A DNA stretch of 40,625 bases from an uncultured Pelagibacteraceae bacterium (GTDB taxonomy: Bacteria > Pseudomonadota > Alphaproteobacteria > Pelagibacterales > Pelagibacteraceae). Of the stretch, positions 10,536 through 18,999 are shown in pieces. The position numbers and the translations under genes are program-made. The notes below the pieces were generated by a model. The model was not told where the DNA came from. It was given only the letters and a program-made list of their open reading frames with translations, and did not search any database. Every line of letters starts with the position of its first letter. The stretch's first letter is position 1. The stretch is taken from assembly GCA_902609675.1 (NCBI GenBank), contig CACLST010000009.1:1-40625 (forward strand), given 5' to 3'.

Positions 10536-11269
10536 TGTTAAAAATAAATAAATTAAACGCAAAAATTGATAGCAAAGAAATTTTAAAGGAATTTTCTCTA
10601 AATATTAACCCTGGAGAGGTTCATGCTATTATGGGACCAAATGGATCTGGTAAAAGTACGCTATCAAATATTTTGTCAGGTAAAAAAGGATATGAAGTTT
10701 CAGGAGAGGTACTTTTTGAGGAAAAAGATTTGTTTGAGCTTGAAACAGAGGAAAGAGCACATAAAGGTATTTTTCTTGCCTTTCAATATCCATTAGAAAT
10801 CCCAGGTGTTAATACAAATATATTCTTAAAGACCTCACTAAATGCAGTAAGGAAAGCAAGAGGCGAAAAAGAGCTTGATGCAATAGAATTTTTAAAATTA
10901 GTGAAAGAAAAATCCAAAGAACTCAAATTTGATGAGGAAAAATTAAATAGACAACTGAATGTTGGTTTTTCAGGCGGAGAGAAAAAGAAAAATGAAATTT
11001 TACAAATGTCGTTATTGGCTCCAAAACTATCAATTTTAGATGAAACAGACTCAGGTCTAGATATTGATGCATTAAGAATTGTAGCTGATGGTGTTAATTC
11101 ATTAAGGGATAATAAAAATTCATTTTTAATAATTACACATTACCAAAGATTACTGGATTATATTAAACCTGATTTTGTTCATGTTTTAATGGACGGAAAA
11201 ATTGTTAAATCTGGTGGAGCAGAGTTAGCTTTAGAACTAGAAAAAAAGGGGTATGAAAATTTTCATTAG
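10535..11269 (+). CDS. sufC: Suf ABC-type ATPase SufC
   Basis: 244-residue ABC ATPase that drives conformational change in SufBC2D. Walker [10 protein letters not shown] near residues 34-42, a Q-loop in [11 protein letters not shown], signature [14 protein letters not shown], and Walker B with the family-specific [16 protein letters not shown]. The H-loop is in IITHYQRLL. It is a cytosolic partner of SufB/SufD, not a transporter. It directly abuts sufD. Confidence 0.98.
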   Translation: MLKINKLNAKIDSKEILKEFSLNINPGEVHAIMGPNGSGKSTLSNILSGKKGYEVSGEVLFEEKDLFELETEERAHKGIFLAFQYPLEIPGVNTNIFLKTSLNAVRKARGEKELDAIEFLKLVKEKSKELKFDEEKLNRQLNVGFSGGEKKKNEILQMSLLAPKLSILDETDSGLDIDALRIVADGVNSLRDNKNSFLIITHYQRLLDYIKPDFVHVLMDGKIVKSGGAELALELEKKGYENFH

Positions 11270-12517
11270 ATGAAAGAGCAATTACAAAAAGATTTTGATA
11301 ATACTATTAGAAATTTAACTTTATCTCAAAATGATATTGAAATAAAAAAATTCTATTTAGATAATTTTATTAACAAAGGTTTTCCAAACAGAAAAGAAGA
11401 AGACTGGAAATTTTCTGACCTTAACCAAATAATAAAAAAAAATATAGGAGAGCTAAGTTTTTATAGTGACTATACATCCACAAATAAAGTTGATTCTTCT
11501 GCATTTGTTGACGGTTTAGAGCATAATAAAATAGTGTTTATCAATGGTAGAATAGAAAAAATTGATTTTGATTACGAAAAAAAGGACCAAATAGAGATAA
11601 TTGATCAGTCGGAAACTATTAGTAAATTCAACAATAATAGTTCTTTATCTGACTTAAATAGCGCCTTTACTAATAAGTCTTTTAAAATCGCGGTTAAAAA
11701 GGGTTATCAATTAACAAAGCCTCTTATCATTTATCATACAACCAACTCTAAAATCTGGTCTAAAAATATTAATTTAAGATTAAATTTTGAATTATACGAG
11801 AATAGTTCCTTAAGATTAATTGATTTATTTAGAGATACTTCAGAAAAAAATTTCCTAAATATTTTTTACAACTTTGAATTAAAAGAAAATTCTATTTTAA
11901 AAAATTACAAAGTAGATAAGTTTGAGAATAAAAATATTAAGTATTCCTTTAACAATATTGAGCAGGATAAAAATAGTATTTCAGAAACATTTATTTTATC
12001 GTCGGGATCGAATTTTTGTAAGAATGAAATTAATTGTAACTTAAATGGAAAATATTCATCAGCTTTTATAAACGGTATTTTCTCTTTAAATAATAACAAA
12101 CATCATGAAATTAGAACAATAATAAATCACTTAACTGAAAATACGAAAAGCTATCAACTTATAAAAAGTGTTTTAGAAGAAAGTTCTAGAGCAATATATC
12201 AAGGAAAAATATTTGTTAACTCTAAAGCACAAAAAACGGATGGCTATCAACTGAGTAAAGCAATATTATTAAATAAAGACTCCGAGTTTAATGCTAAACC
12301 AGAGTTGGAAATTTATGCAGATGACGTGAAATGTTCACATGGTTCTGCATCAGGTAGTCTTAATGAAGACTCGATATTTTATTTAATGTCTAGAGGATTA
12401 AATTATCAACAATCAAGAGAACTTTTGATAAACGGTTTTCTGCTTGACGTAGTTGAAAAAATTACAGACTCCGAGGTAAAAAATTTAATTAAAAATATGA
12501 TTGGAATAAAGGAATGA
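11270..12517 (+). CDS. sufD: Fe-S assembly protein SufD
   Basis: 415-residue paralogue of SufB that pairs with it in the scaffold and is linked to iron supply. Recognisable N-terminal helical segment with FPNRKEEDWKFSDLN, and the C-terminal conserved block KCSHGSASGSLNEDSIFYLMSRGL. The middle is fast-evolving and Asn/Lys-rich, as expected for SufD. It starts immediately after the sufC stop and overlaps sufS by 4 bases (ATGA). Confidence 0.95.
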   Translation: MKEQLQKDFDNTIRNLTLSQNDIEIKKFYLDNFINKGFPNRKEEDWKFSDLNQIIKKNIGELSFYSDYTSTNKVDSSAFVDGLEHNKIVFINGRIEKIDFDYEKKDQIEIIDQSETISKFNNNSSLSDLNSAFTNKSFKIAVKKGYQLTKPLIIYHTTNSKIWSKNINLRLNFELYENSSLRLIDLFRDTSEKNFLNIFYNFELKENSILKNYKVDKFENKNIKYSFNNIEQDKNSISETFILSSGSNFCKNEINCNLNGKYSSAFINGIFSLNNNKHHEIRTIINHLTENTKSYQLIKSVLEESSRAIYQGKIFVNSKAQKTDGYQLSKAILLNKDSEFNAKPELEIYADDVKCSHGSASGSLNEDSIFYLMSRGLNYQQSRELLINGFLLDVVEKITDSEVKNLIKNMIGIKE

Positions 12518-13734
12518 AAATAGAAAATATAAAAACTGAGTTTCCTATATTTGATGAAAAAATCCAAAATAATGATTTAGTCTATTTAGATAGCGCTAAT
12601 TCATCACAAAAACCAAAAGTTGTAGCTGATAAAATAAATGAATTTTATACTAAACAATTTTCAAATGTTGGAAGAAGCGTTCATTATTTAGCAGTTGCAG
12701 CAACTAACTTATATGAGAACACAAGGTCCTCTGTGCAAAAATACATTAATGCTAAAGATAAAAATGAAATAGTCTTTACCAAAGGAGCAACTGAGGCATT
12801 AAATTTAGTAGCCAATACTTTAGGACAAAAATATTTGAATGAGGGTGACGAAATTTTAATTACAGAGCTTGAGCATCATTCAAACTATGTGCCTTGGCAT
12901 TTCTTAAGAAAATCAAAGAATATAAAAATTAATTTTGCAGAGGTAAATGAAGATGGAGATATTTCTCTGGAGGATATTGAAAAAAAAATAACTTCTAAGA
13001 CAAAAGTAATTGCAATTACTCATCTATCTAACGTTACTGGGGCAATATTGCCTGTTAAAGAAATAACAGATCTTGCCCACTCAAAGGGAATAATAGTTGT
13101 CATTGATGGTTGTCAGGGAGCCCCTCATCTAAAATTAGATATGCAAGACCTAGATTGTGATTTTTATGCAATATCATGCCATAAAATGTACGGACCAACT
13201 GGACTAGGTGTTTTATACGGTAAAAAAAAGTGGTTAGAAGAGCTGCCACCCTATCAAGGTGGAGGTGGAATGATTAGAGAAGTCAAAAAAGATAAAATAT
13301 CTTATGGAGATTTGCCGAATAAATATGAAGCTGGCACCATGGCTACAGCTCAAGTTATTGCATTTGATCAGTCAATAAAGTTTATGGAGAGTGTTGGAAT
13401 AGAGAATATCATGAAACACGAGGCTGATTTAGTTGAATATGGTCAAGAATTGTTACAAAAAAATAATTCAGTTAAATTGATTGGTAGTCCAAAAAATAAA
13501 GGTGGAGTTTTATCATTTACTTTAGAGGGTGTTCACCCACACGACATTGCAACAATACTTGATGAAGATGGTGTTGCAATAAGAGCAGGCCATCATTGCT
13601 GTCAAATATTACATGATAAATTAAATATACCTGCTAGTGCAAGAGCGTCAGTCGGAATTTATAATACTAAAGATGACTTAGATAAATTAAATGAATCTAT
13701 TAACAACTGTAAAAAAATATTTAATTTAAAATGA
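12514..13734 (+). CDS. sufS: Cysteine desulfurase SufS
   Basis: 406-residue PLP enzyme that takes sulfur from L-cysteine as a persulfide for cluster assembly. The PLP lysine is K224 in SCHKMYGPTG, preceded by VIDGCQGAPH. The catalytic cysteine is in RAGHHCC (C362, the position of E. coli SufS Cys364); a second Cys follows directly. The group II signature GPTGLGVLYGK places it with SufS/CsdA rather than IscS. It overlaps sufU by 4 bases, which suggests direct sulfur transfer to SufU. Confidence 0.98.
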   Translation: MKIENIKTEFPIFDEKIQNNDLVYLDSANSSQKPKVVADKINEFYTKQFSNVGRSVHYLAVAATNLYENTRSSVQKYINAKDKNEIVFTKGATEALNLVANTLGQKYLNEGDEILITELEHHSNYVPWHFLRKSKNIKINFAEVNEDGDISLEDIEKKITSKTKVIAITHLSNVTGAILPVKEITDLAHSKGIIVVIDGCQGAPHLKLDMQDLDCDFYAISCHKMYGPTGLGVLYGKKKWLEELPPYQGGGGMIREVKKDKISYGDLPNKYEAGTMATAQVIAFDQSIKFMESVGIENIMKHEADLVEYGQELLQKNNSVKLIGSPKNKGGVLSFTLEGVHPHDIATILDEDGVAIRAGHHCCQILHDKLNIPASARASVGIYNTKDDLDKLNESINNCKKIFNLK

Positions 13735-14195
13735 ACTTAAAAGAACTTTATCAAGAAATCATTTTAGAACATGGAAAAAATCCAAGAAATCTTGGAAAAG
13801 TACATGAGTTTAATAAAGATGCAAAAGGTCATAACCCTTTATGTGGAGACAATGTTCATGTTTATCTTAAATTAAATGGACAAAAAATAGTCGAGGATAT
13901 TTCATTTGAGGGAAGTGGATGTGCTATTTCAATGGCATCAGCTTCAATCATGACTGATTTAATTAAAGGCAAAAATGAACACGAGGCTAAAGAGATAGTT
14001 GAAGATTTTTTAGGAATGATAAAAGAAAATCCAGATTTAAAATCAGAATACTTAAAAGAAGATGAGAAAACTAAATTAATGTGTTTATCTGGTGTTAAAC
14101 AATATCCAATGAGAGTTAAGTGCGCAACATTATCATGGCATACTCTTACATCTGCAATGGATAATTCAAAGGAAATCACTAATACCGAGTCTTAA
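13731..14195 (+). CDS. sufU: SufU-type sulfur acceptor/IscU-like protein
   Basis: 154-residue IscU-fold protein. It has NPLCGDNVHV, the GSGCAISMASASIMT block and KCATLSWHTL, matching the three-Cys-plus-Asp ligands of SufU. The ~18-residue insertion between the second and third motifs is the SufU hallmark versus IscU. In Gram-positive relatives SufU binds zinc and accepts sulfur from SufS; by analogy it replaces SufE here, which is not present in the window. Known family role, inferred in this organism. Confidence 0.94.
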   Translation: MNLKELYQEIILEHGKNPRNLGKVHEFNKDAKGHNPLCGDNVHVYLKLNGQKIVEDISFEGSGCAISMASASIMTDLIKGKNEHEAKEIVEDFLGMIKENPDLKSEYLKEDEKTKLMCLSGVKQYPMRVKCATLSWHTLTSAMDNSKEITNTES

Positions 14196-14199
14196 CTTT

Positions 14200-14496
14200 A
14201 TGGAATTAAAAGAAAAAGTAATTGAAGAAATAAAAAAAATTTACGATCCTGAAATACCAGTAAATATTTACGAACTTGGATTAATTTATGATATTAATGT
14301 AGATGGAAAAAATATCAGTGTAAAAATGACATTAACAACTCCAAACTGTCCTGTTGCAGAAAGTTTGCCAAAAGAAGTTAAAGATAGTATTATGCAATTA
14401 GAAGAGGTAGATAAAGTAGATTTAGATTTAGTTTGGGAACCACCATGGGATAAGTCTATGATGTCAGAGGCAGCAAAATTAGAATTAAACTTATGA
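14200..14496 (+). CDS. sufT: SufT / MIP18-family (DUF59) protein
   Basis: 98-residue DUF59 protein. Motifs: DPEIPVNIYELGLIY near residues 17-31, TLTTPNCP, and a C-terminal WEPPW. SufT-type proteins act in Fe-S cluster maturation or delivery, and the gene's place between sufU and sufA supports that. Four bases separate it from sufU and it overlaps sufA by 4 bases. Confidence 0.93.
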   Translation: MELKEKVIEEIKKIYDPEIPVNIYELGLIYDINVDGKNISVKMTLTTPNCPVAESLPKEVKDSIMQLEEVDKVDLDLVWEPPWDKSMMSEAAKLELNL

Positions 14497-14828
14497 CAAA
14501 ACAAGTTATATCATTGAGCGATCAAGCAGCAGAAAGGATAAAAGAAATTATGTGCTCTGCTGAAAATGACTCTATTGGTGTTAGAGTTGGAGTAAAATCA
14601 GGTGGATGCGCAGGAATGTCTTATATCATGGAATATACAAAGGAAATTAATCCTAATGATGAAGTTATTGAGGACAAAGGTGTGAAAGTTTTCATAGATC
14701 CAGCCGCTGTAATGTACCTTTTTGGAACTGAAATGGATTACAAAAAAGAGCAATTTTCATCACAATTTGTTTTTAATAATCCAAATGAAACTGAAAGATG
14801 CGGTTGTGGAGAATCTTTTAAAGTTTAA
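14493..14828 (+). CDS. sufA: A-type Fe-S carrier SufA/IscA
   Basis: 111-residue A-type carrier that passes iron-sulfur clusters from the scaffold to client proteins. The three conserved cysteines are visible: one in GVKSGGCAGMSY and two in the C-terminal RCGCGESF. Last gene of the operon; no strong intrinsic terminator follows, only weak inverted repeats before glnA. Confidence 0.96.
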   Translation: MTKQVISLSDQAAERIKEIMCSAENDSIGVRVGVKSGGCAGMSYIMEYTKEINPNDEVIEDKGVKVFIDPAAVMYLFGTEMDYKKEQFSSQFVFNNPNETERCGCGESFKV

Positions 14829-14832
14829 TTAA

Positions 14833-14970
14833 TTATTGGTAATAAGAAATAAACCAATATTGGCCTCTTTTATTCATAGAATAAGTCTTATTTTTTCTTC
14901 TCTTAGACTTCCTGATTTCAGGTTTTTTATAACCTATAATATTCTTTAAAGTTGATATGAACCTAATCAT
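14833..14970 (-). CDS. Possible small basic peptide (45 aa), unrecognised
   Basis: An open frame of 45 codons on the minus strand in the gap between sufA and glnA. It begins MIRFISTLKNII, has 13 Lys/Arg residues including the run RKSKRRKNK, and ends with an aromatic tail (QYWFISYYQ). I do not recognise the family. Upstream there is only TAAGGTT directly before ATG, so ribosome binding is weak. It lies downstream of glnA on the same strand, past a hairpin. It is either a real small protein of a streamlined genome or chance; only conservation could decide. Confidence 0.3.
   Translation of the reverse strand: MIRFISTLKNIIGYKKPEIRKSKRRKNKTYSMNKRGQYWFISYYQ
14834..14859 (+). repeat. Weak inverted repeat after sufA
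   Basis: TATTGGT (14834-14840) pairs with ACCAATA (14853-14859) across a 12-base loop, followed by TTGGCCTCTTTTATTC. It could be a weak end signal for the suf transcript, since it lies 6 bases after the sufA stop, but the T-run is poor. It also overlaps the possible small minus-strand ORF. Confidence 0.3.
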
Positions 14971-14996
14971 AACCTTAGTTAACAAAATTTAGTAAA

Positions 14997-15045
14997 ATTA
15001 GAATTCTAATATGGGAATACCTGCTATTACCACAGGTAATCCCAT
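14997..15045. repeat. Palindrome plus 13-bp hairpin in sufA-glnA gap
   Basis: A perfect 14-bp palindrome ATTAGAATTCTAAT (14997-15010) is followed directly by a strong hairpin: ATGGGAATACCTG (15011-15023) against CAGGTAATCCCAT (15033-15045), one A-A mismatch, 9-base loop. It lies 13 bases beyond the glnA stop on the minus strand. No clean T-run follows on either strand, so it is not a textbook terminator. It may be an mRNA 3'-end stabiliser, a bidirectional terminator or part of a small RNA. Confidence 0.6.
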
Positions 15046-15058
15046 AAAATTAAGCTTT

Positions 15059-16465
15059 TTAACAGCTATAATACATGTCGAATTCAATAGGGTGCGGTGT
15101 ATGTTCAAAATTATGAATTTCTTCATATTTAAGTTCAATGTACGCATCTATTTGATCATCAGTAAATACATTACCTTGAGTTAAGAAATTTCTATCTTTA
15201 TCCAAAGACTCCATTGCTTCTCTTAAAGAACCACAAACAGTTGGTACCTTCTTAACTTGCTTTTCTGATAAAGCATAAAGGTCTTTGTCAAACGATTTAC
15301 CTGGATCAATTTTATTTTTTATTCCATCAATTCCAGCCATAAGCATAGAAGCAAATGTTAAATATGGATTTCCTGAAGCATCTGGGAATCTTATTTCACA
15401 TCTTGCACCTTTTTTACTTAATGTGATTGGAATTCTGCATGATGCTGATCTGTTTCTTGCAGAGTATGCAAGTAAAACTGGAGCCTCAAATCCTGGGATT
15501 AATCTTTTGTAACTATTTGTTGTAGCATTAGCAAATGCATTAATTGCTTTTGCATGCTTTAATACTCCACCAATATAGTAGAGAGCAGTCTGTGATAATC
15601 CAGCATATTTATTTCCAGAAAATACCGGAGTTTTCCCTTTCCAAATTGATTGGTGAGTATGCATTCCAGAACCATTATCTCCTTTAACAGGCTTAGGCAT
15701 AAAAGTTGCAGTTTTACCAAAAGAGTGAGAAACCATTTGAACTACATATTTATATAGTTGAACGTTGTCTGCTTGATCAACTAAAGTTCCAAATAACATT
15801 CCAAGTTCATGCTGACTCGGAGCAACTTCATGGTGGTGTTTTTCTACAGTAATTCCAACATCCCTTAGTCCTTTAAGATATTCACCTCTCATATCTTGAG
15901 CACTATCTACTGGTGGTACAGGAAAATATCCTCCTTTTACTCCAGGTCTATGACCCATGTTTCCATTATCATAAGATTTTCCAGAGTTATAAGGACCTTC
16001 TGAACTATCAATTGAAAAACTTGTTTCATTCATATCGTTTTTAATTCTTACGTCATCAAATACAAAAAACTCAGGCTCTGGCCCAAAATAAGCTGTATCA
16101 CCTATACCTGTTTTCTTTAAATAAGCTTCAGCTTTTTTTGCAATTCCTCTTGGATCTCTCTCATAGGGATCCCTCTTAACTGCATCTAAAATATCGCAAA
16201 ATAAAATTAAAGTATTATGAGATGTATAAGGATCTATTACTTTTCTACTTAAATCAGGCTTTAATATCATGTCAGATTCATTAATTGCTTTCCATCCTGC
16301 AATTGACGATCCATCAAAAAATACACCGTCATTTAACATTCCTTCATCTACAATAGTTGTATCCATTGTTAAATGTTGAAGTTTACCCCTTGGGTCAGTA
16401 AATCTAAGATCTACAAACTCAATATTCTTAGACTTCATTAATTTTAGTACGTCCTTAGCGCTCAT
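15059..16465 (-). CDS. glnA: Glutamine synthetase, type I
   Basis: 468-residue GSI that makes glutamine from glutamate, ammonia and ATP; the central ammonium-assimilation enzyme. Motifs include FVDLRFTDPRGKLQH, FDGSSIAGW, metal-ligand region FGPEPEFFVFD, NGSGMHTHQSIWK, and RNRSASCRIP. Tyr397, in DLYALSE, sits exactly where the E. coli adenylylation tyrosine is, so covalent control is possible if GlnE is present. A good ribosome-binding site (AGGAG, 5 bases before ATG) precedes it. Transcribed divergently from the ybaK-like gene across a 140-base gap. Confidence 0.98.
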   Translation of the reverse strand: MSAKDVLKLMKSKNIEFVDLRFTDPRGKLQHLTMDTTIVDEGMLNDGVFFDGSSIAGWKAINESDMILKPDLSRKVIDPYTSHNTLILFCDILDAVKRDPYERDPRGIAKKAEAYLKKTGIGDTAYFGPEPEFFVFDDVRIKNDMNETSFSIDSSEGPYNSGKSYDNGNMGHRPGVKGGYFPVPPVDSAQDMRGEYLKGLRDVGITVEKHHHEVAPSQHELGMLFGTLVDQADNVQLYKYVVQMVSHSFGKTATFMPKPVKGDNGSGMHTHQSIWKGKTPVFSGNKYAGLSQTALYYIGGVLKHAKAINAFANATTNSYKRLIPGFEAPVLLAYSARNRSASCRIPITLSKKGARCEIRFPDASGNPYLTFASMLMAGIDGIKNKIDPGKSFDKDLYALSEKQVKKVPTVCGSLREAMESLDKDRNFLTQGNVFTDDQIDAYIELKYEEIHNFEHTPHPIEFDMYYSC

Positions 16466-16605
16466 ATTATCTCCTATAATTTTTAATTTTCTTATCAGTT
16501 AAGAAAAGATAAATAATGCCTATTAAATAGATATCACTTATGCTTTTTTTACATGTATATTAACCTTAAAAAATTGGAATTTTCAATCAATCTTAAGTTG
16601 CAATA

Positions 16606-17085
16606 ATGAGTTTATTAAATAAAGAGCCAGTTAAAAGAGCTGAAAAAGCATTAAAAGAATTCAATAAGACTTTATCAGTCACAGAATTAGAAAATACCGC
16701 AAGAACAGCGGTTGATGCAGCAAAATCTTTAAATTGTGAAGTGGGTGCAATCGTAAAAAGCTTACTTTTTAAAAATGGTGATAATTATTTTTTATGTTTG
16801 GTCTCTGGTGACAAAAGATGTTCGTTAAACAAATTAAAAAAGTTTTTTAATAGTAAAGACTTAAGCATGGCGTCACCTGATGATGTGAAAGAACAAACAG
16901 GGTATACAATTGGAGGAGTATCTCCGATAGGACACACAAATAGTTTGCAGATATTGGTTGATAGTTCTTTGAACAGATTTAAAGATTTATTTGCTGCGGC
17001 TGGACATCCAAACTGTATTTTTAAAATAAATTTTGCAGATCTTATTAAAATAACTAATGGATCAATAGAAGATATAATTGAATGA
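16606..17085 (+). CDS. YbaK/ProX-type aminoacyl-tRNA deacylase
   Basis: 159-residue protein of the YbaK/EbsC domain family, which removes mischarged amino acids from tRNA in trans. The putative catalytic lysine is in GAIVKSLLF, and the family motif GGVSPIGH is intact near residue 105. Substrate class (Cys-tRNA-Pro versus Ala-tRNA-Pro) cannot be fixed from sequence alone. Overlaps the downstream transporter gene by 4 bases. Confidence 0.93.
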   Translation: MSLLNKEPVKRAEKALKEFNKTLSVTELENTARTAVDAAKSLNCEVGAIVKSLLFKNGDNYFLCLVSGDKRCSLNKLKKFFNSKDLSMASPDDVKEQTGYTIGGVSPIGHTNSLQILVDSSLNRFKDLFAAAGHPNCIFKINFADLIKITNGSIEDIIE

Positions 17086-17975
17086 AATCTCCAAACGCTA
17101 CCGATTATTTCATTCTTACTTTTTTAGCCTTACTTTGGGCTTCAGCTTTTTTTAATATTAAAATTGCAACATATTCTTATGGACCAATTACTATAGCTTT
17201 TTTAAGAATTTTTTTTGGAATGATACCATTATTATTACTTTGTTATTTAAAAAAAATAAAAATTGAAGCGTTTTCTAAAGATTGGAAATGGTTTGCAGCA
17301 ATTGGTATCATTAATTTAGTTATACCCTTTTTCCTTATAGCATACGGGGTTCAAAAAGTTCAAAGTAACTTAGCGGCAATTTTAATGTCAACTACACCTA
17401 TAAGTGCAACAATACTCGCACATTTCTTTGCAGATGGAGAGAAAATAAACGCAATAAAAATATTTGGAATAGTATTAGGCTTTTCAGGAATTGTTTATTT
17501 ATTCTCAGAAAATTTACTTATAAATAATGAAAATTTATTTTCTGCTCTTATGATTCTATTGGGATCTACTTTTTATGTTATTGGAGGAATTTTAACGTTA
17601 AAAATTAGTAATAAGAAAAATGAAAATGTAACAGCATCAATTCTTATTTGGGGAGCTATAATTGCTTGTCCAATATCACTAATAATTGAGCAACCGTGGA
17701 ATTTAAATCCATCATTAGACTCCACATTATCTTTGATTTATCTCGGTATTTTTCCAACTGGAATTGCATGGTTATTAAGATTTATGATTTTAAAGAAAAA
17801 TGGCTTAGTTTTCCAAAGTCAGGTCGCTTATCTAATACCGATTTTTGGTGTTATTTTAGGATTTATTTTCCTAAACGAATTAGTAACACCTAAAATTTTA
17901 ATTGCTTTATGTGCTGTTGTCTTAGGAATTTATTTTGTAAAAAAAGCAGGAGATAAAAAAATACAAGGTATATAA
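17082..17975 (+). CDS. EamA/DMT-family transporter
   Basis: 297-residue integral membrane protein with about ten hydrophobic helices in two EamA repeats (first from FILTFLALLWASAFF; second from LFSALMILLGSTFYVIGG). It is a drug/metabolite-type exporter or importer of unknown substrate. The ATG overlaps the end of the ybaK-like gene (ATGA), so they are co-translated. It ends 7 bases before the convergent iolG stop and marks the end of the core region. Confidence 0.92.
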   Translation: MKSPNATDYFILTFLALLWASAFFNIKIATYSYGPITIAFLRIFFGMIPLLLLCYLKKIKIEAFSKDWKWFAAIGIINLVIPFFLIAYGVQKVQSNLAAILMSTTPISATILAHFFADGEKINAIKIFGIVLGFSGIVYLFSENLLINNENLFSALMILLGSTFYVIGGILTLKISNKKNENVTASILIWGAIIACPISLIIEQPWNLNPSLDSTLSLIYLGIFPTGIAWLLRFMILKKNGLVFQSQVAYLIPIFGVILGFIFLNELVTPKILIALCAVVLGIYFVKKAGDKKIQGI

Positions 17976-17982
17976 AAAATTT

Positions 17983-18999
17983 CTAATTTATTTTTAATTG
18001 TTCAAATTTTTTTGACTTAACTGATTTTAGTGCAGCTTCTGCTAACATTATAGACTTTCTTCCATCTTCAAAAACAGCTCTAGGTTTAATATTTTTTTTG
18101 CAAAAGTTTGCAAGGTCAGACAGCTGCAACCTAAAGGCTTCTACATATCTCTCTATAAAAAAATGAAGGAGAGGGGATTTATTATTTGTCGAATTTTTAA
18201 AAAAGAGATTAGTTTCTGTGTCTCTTTTATTATCTGATATCATCATTCCTTTTGTTCCAAAAAGCTCAACTCTTTGATCATAACCAAAACTACAATGTCT
18301 TGAATTAGTTATAATGCATTGCACTCCCTTTTTCGACTTAAGCACTGTTGTTGCAAGCTCATAGTCTTTTATCTTATTAAATCTTTGGTCTGATATGTTA
18401 CTGCCAGTAGCAAATACTGATATAAATTCATCCGAACCTAAGTAGTATCTTGCCAAATCAAAATCATGTATCATCATATCTTTAAATATACCTCCAGAAC
18501 TTTTTAAATAAGACAACGAAGGAGGAGCAGGGTCCCGACTAGTTATAATAATTTTTTCTAATTTACCTATTTTATTTTTTAACAAATTTTTTTTAAGTAA
18601 ATTATGTCCAGGATCGTATCTTCTATTAAAGCCTATTTGAACTTTAGGATTAAGTTTTTTAATTTTCTTTAGAGATGAATTAATTTTTTTTAAATTTAAA
18701 TCTAGTGGTTTTTCACAAAAGACTACTTTTTTATACTTAGCACCCTTTTCAATAAATTTTAAATGCGTAGAAGTAGAAGAAGCTATAAAAATACATTTAA
18801 TTTCATTATCTTTAAAAGCAATATTTGGATTATTTAATGAAATAGCATTAAATTTTTTTGAAATTTTGTTTGATAGTTTTTTATTTAAATCAAAAACATA
18901 TTTTAATTCAAATTCACTATTTTTTCTTAAATTATTAGCATGCATCTGGCCAATTCTACCAAGGCCAAACAGAGCAGTTTTTATTTTATTTTTACCCAT
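17983..18999 (-). CDS. iolG: Inositol 2-dehydrogenase-like Gfo/Idh/MocA oxidoreductase
   Basis: About 338 residues from the preferred start. Rossmann motif ALFGLGRIGQMHANNL, the EKPLDL segment with the conserved Lys, GFNRRYDPGH, and the GGIFKDMMIHDFDLARYYLG block are all typical of myo-inositol 2-dehydrogenase (inositol to 2-keto-inositol, NAD-linked). Neighbouring IolE and IolD support this role. The start at 18999 (MGKNKIKTALFG) is chosen because the longer start at 19026 only adds a Lys-rich tail inside the upstream gene. It still overlaps that gene by 19 bases, so the two form one operon. Specificity for which inositol isomer is unknown. Confidence 0.85.
   Translation of the reverse strand: MGKNKIKTALFGLGRIGQMHANNLRKNSEFELKYVFDLNKKLSNKISKKFNAISLNNPNIAFKDNEIKCIFIASSTSTHLKFIEKGAKYKKVVFCEKPLDLNLKKINSSLKKIKKLNPKVQIGFNRRYDPGHNLLKKNLLKNKIGKLEKIIITSRDPAPPSLSYLKSSGGIFKDMMIHDFDLARYYLGSDEFISVFATGSNISDQRFNKIKDYELATTVLKSKKGVQCIITNSRHCSFGYDQRVELFGTKGMMISDNKRDTETNLFFKNSTNNKSPLLHFFIERYVEAFRLQLSDLANFCKKNIKPRAVFEDGRKSIMLAEAALKSVKSKKFEQLKIN

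Noticed and set aside
13862-14179. 105-residue minus-strand open frame inside sufU
   Set aside because: Antisense shadow of sufU; conserved residues belong to the plus strand.
16466-16605. Riboswitch or NtrC site in the glnA/ybaK gap
   Set aside because: I looked for strong stems and TGCAC-type dyads and saw only an ordinary AT-rich divergent spacer with a good glnA ribosome site.
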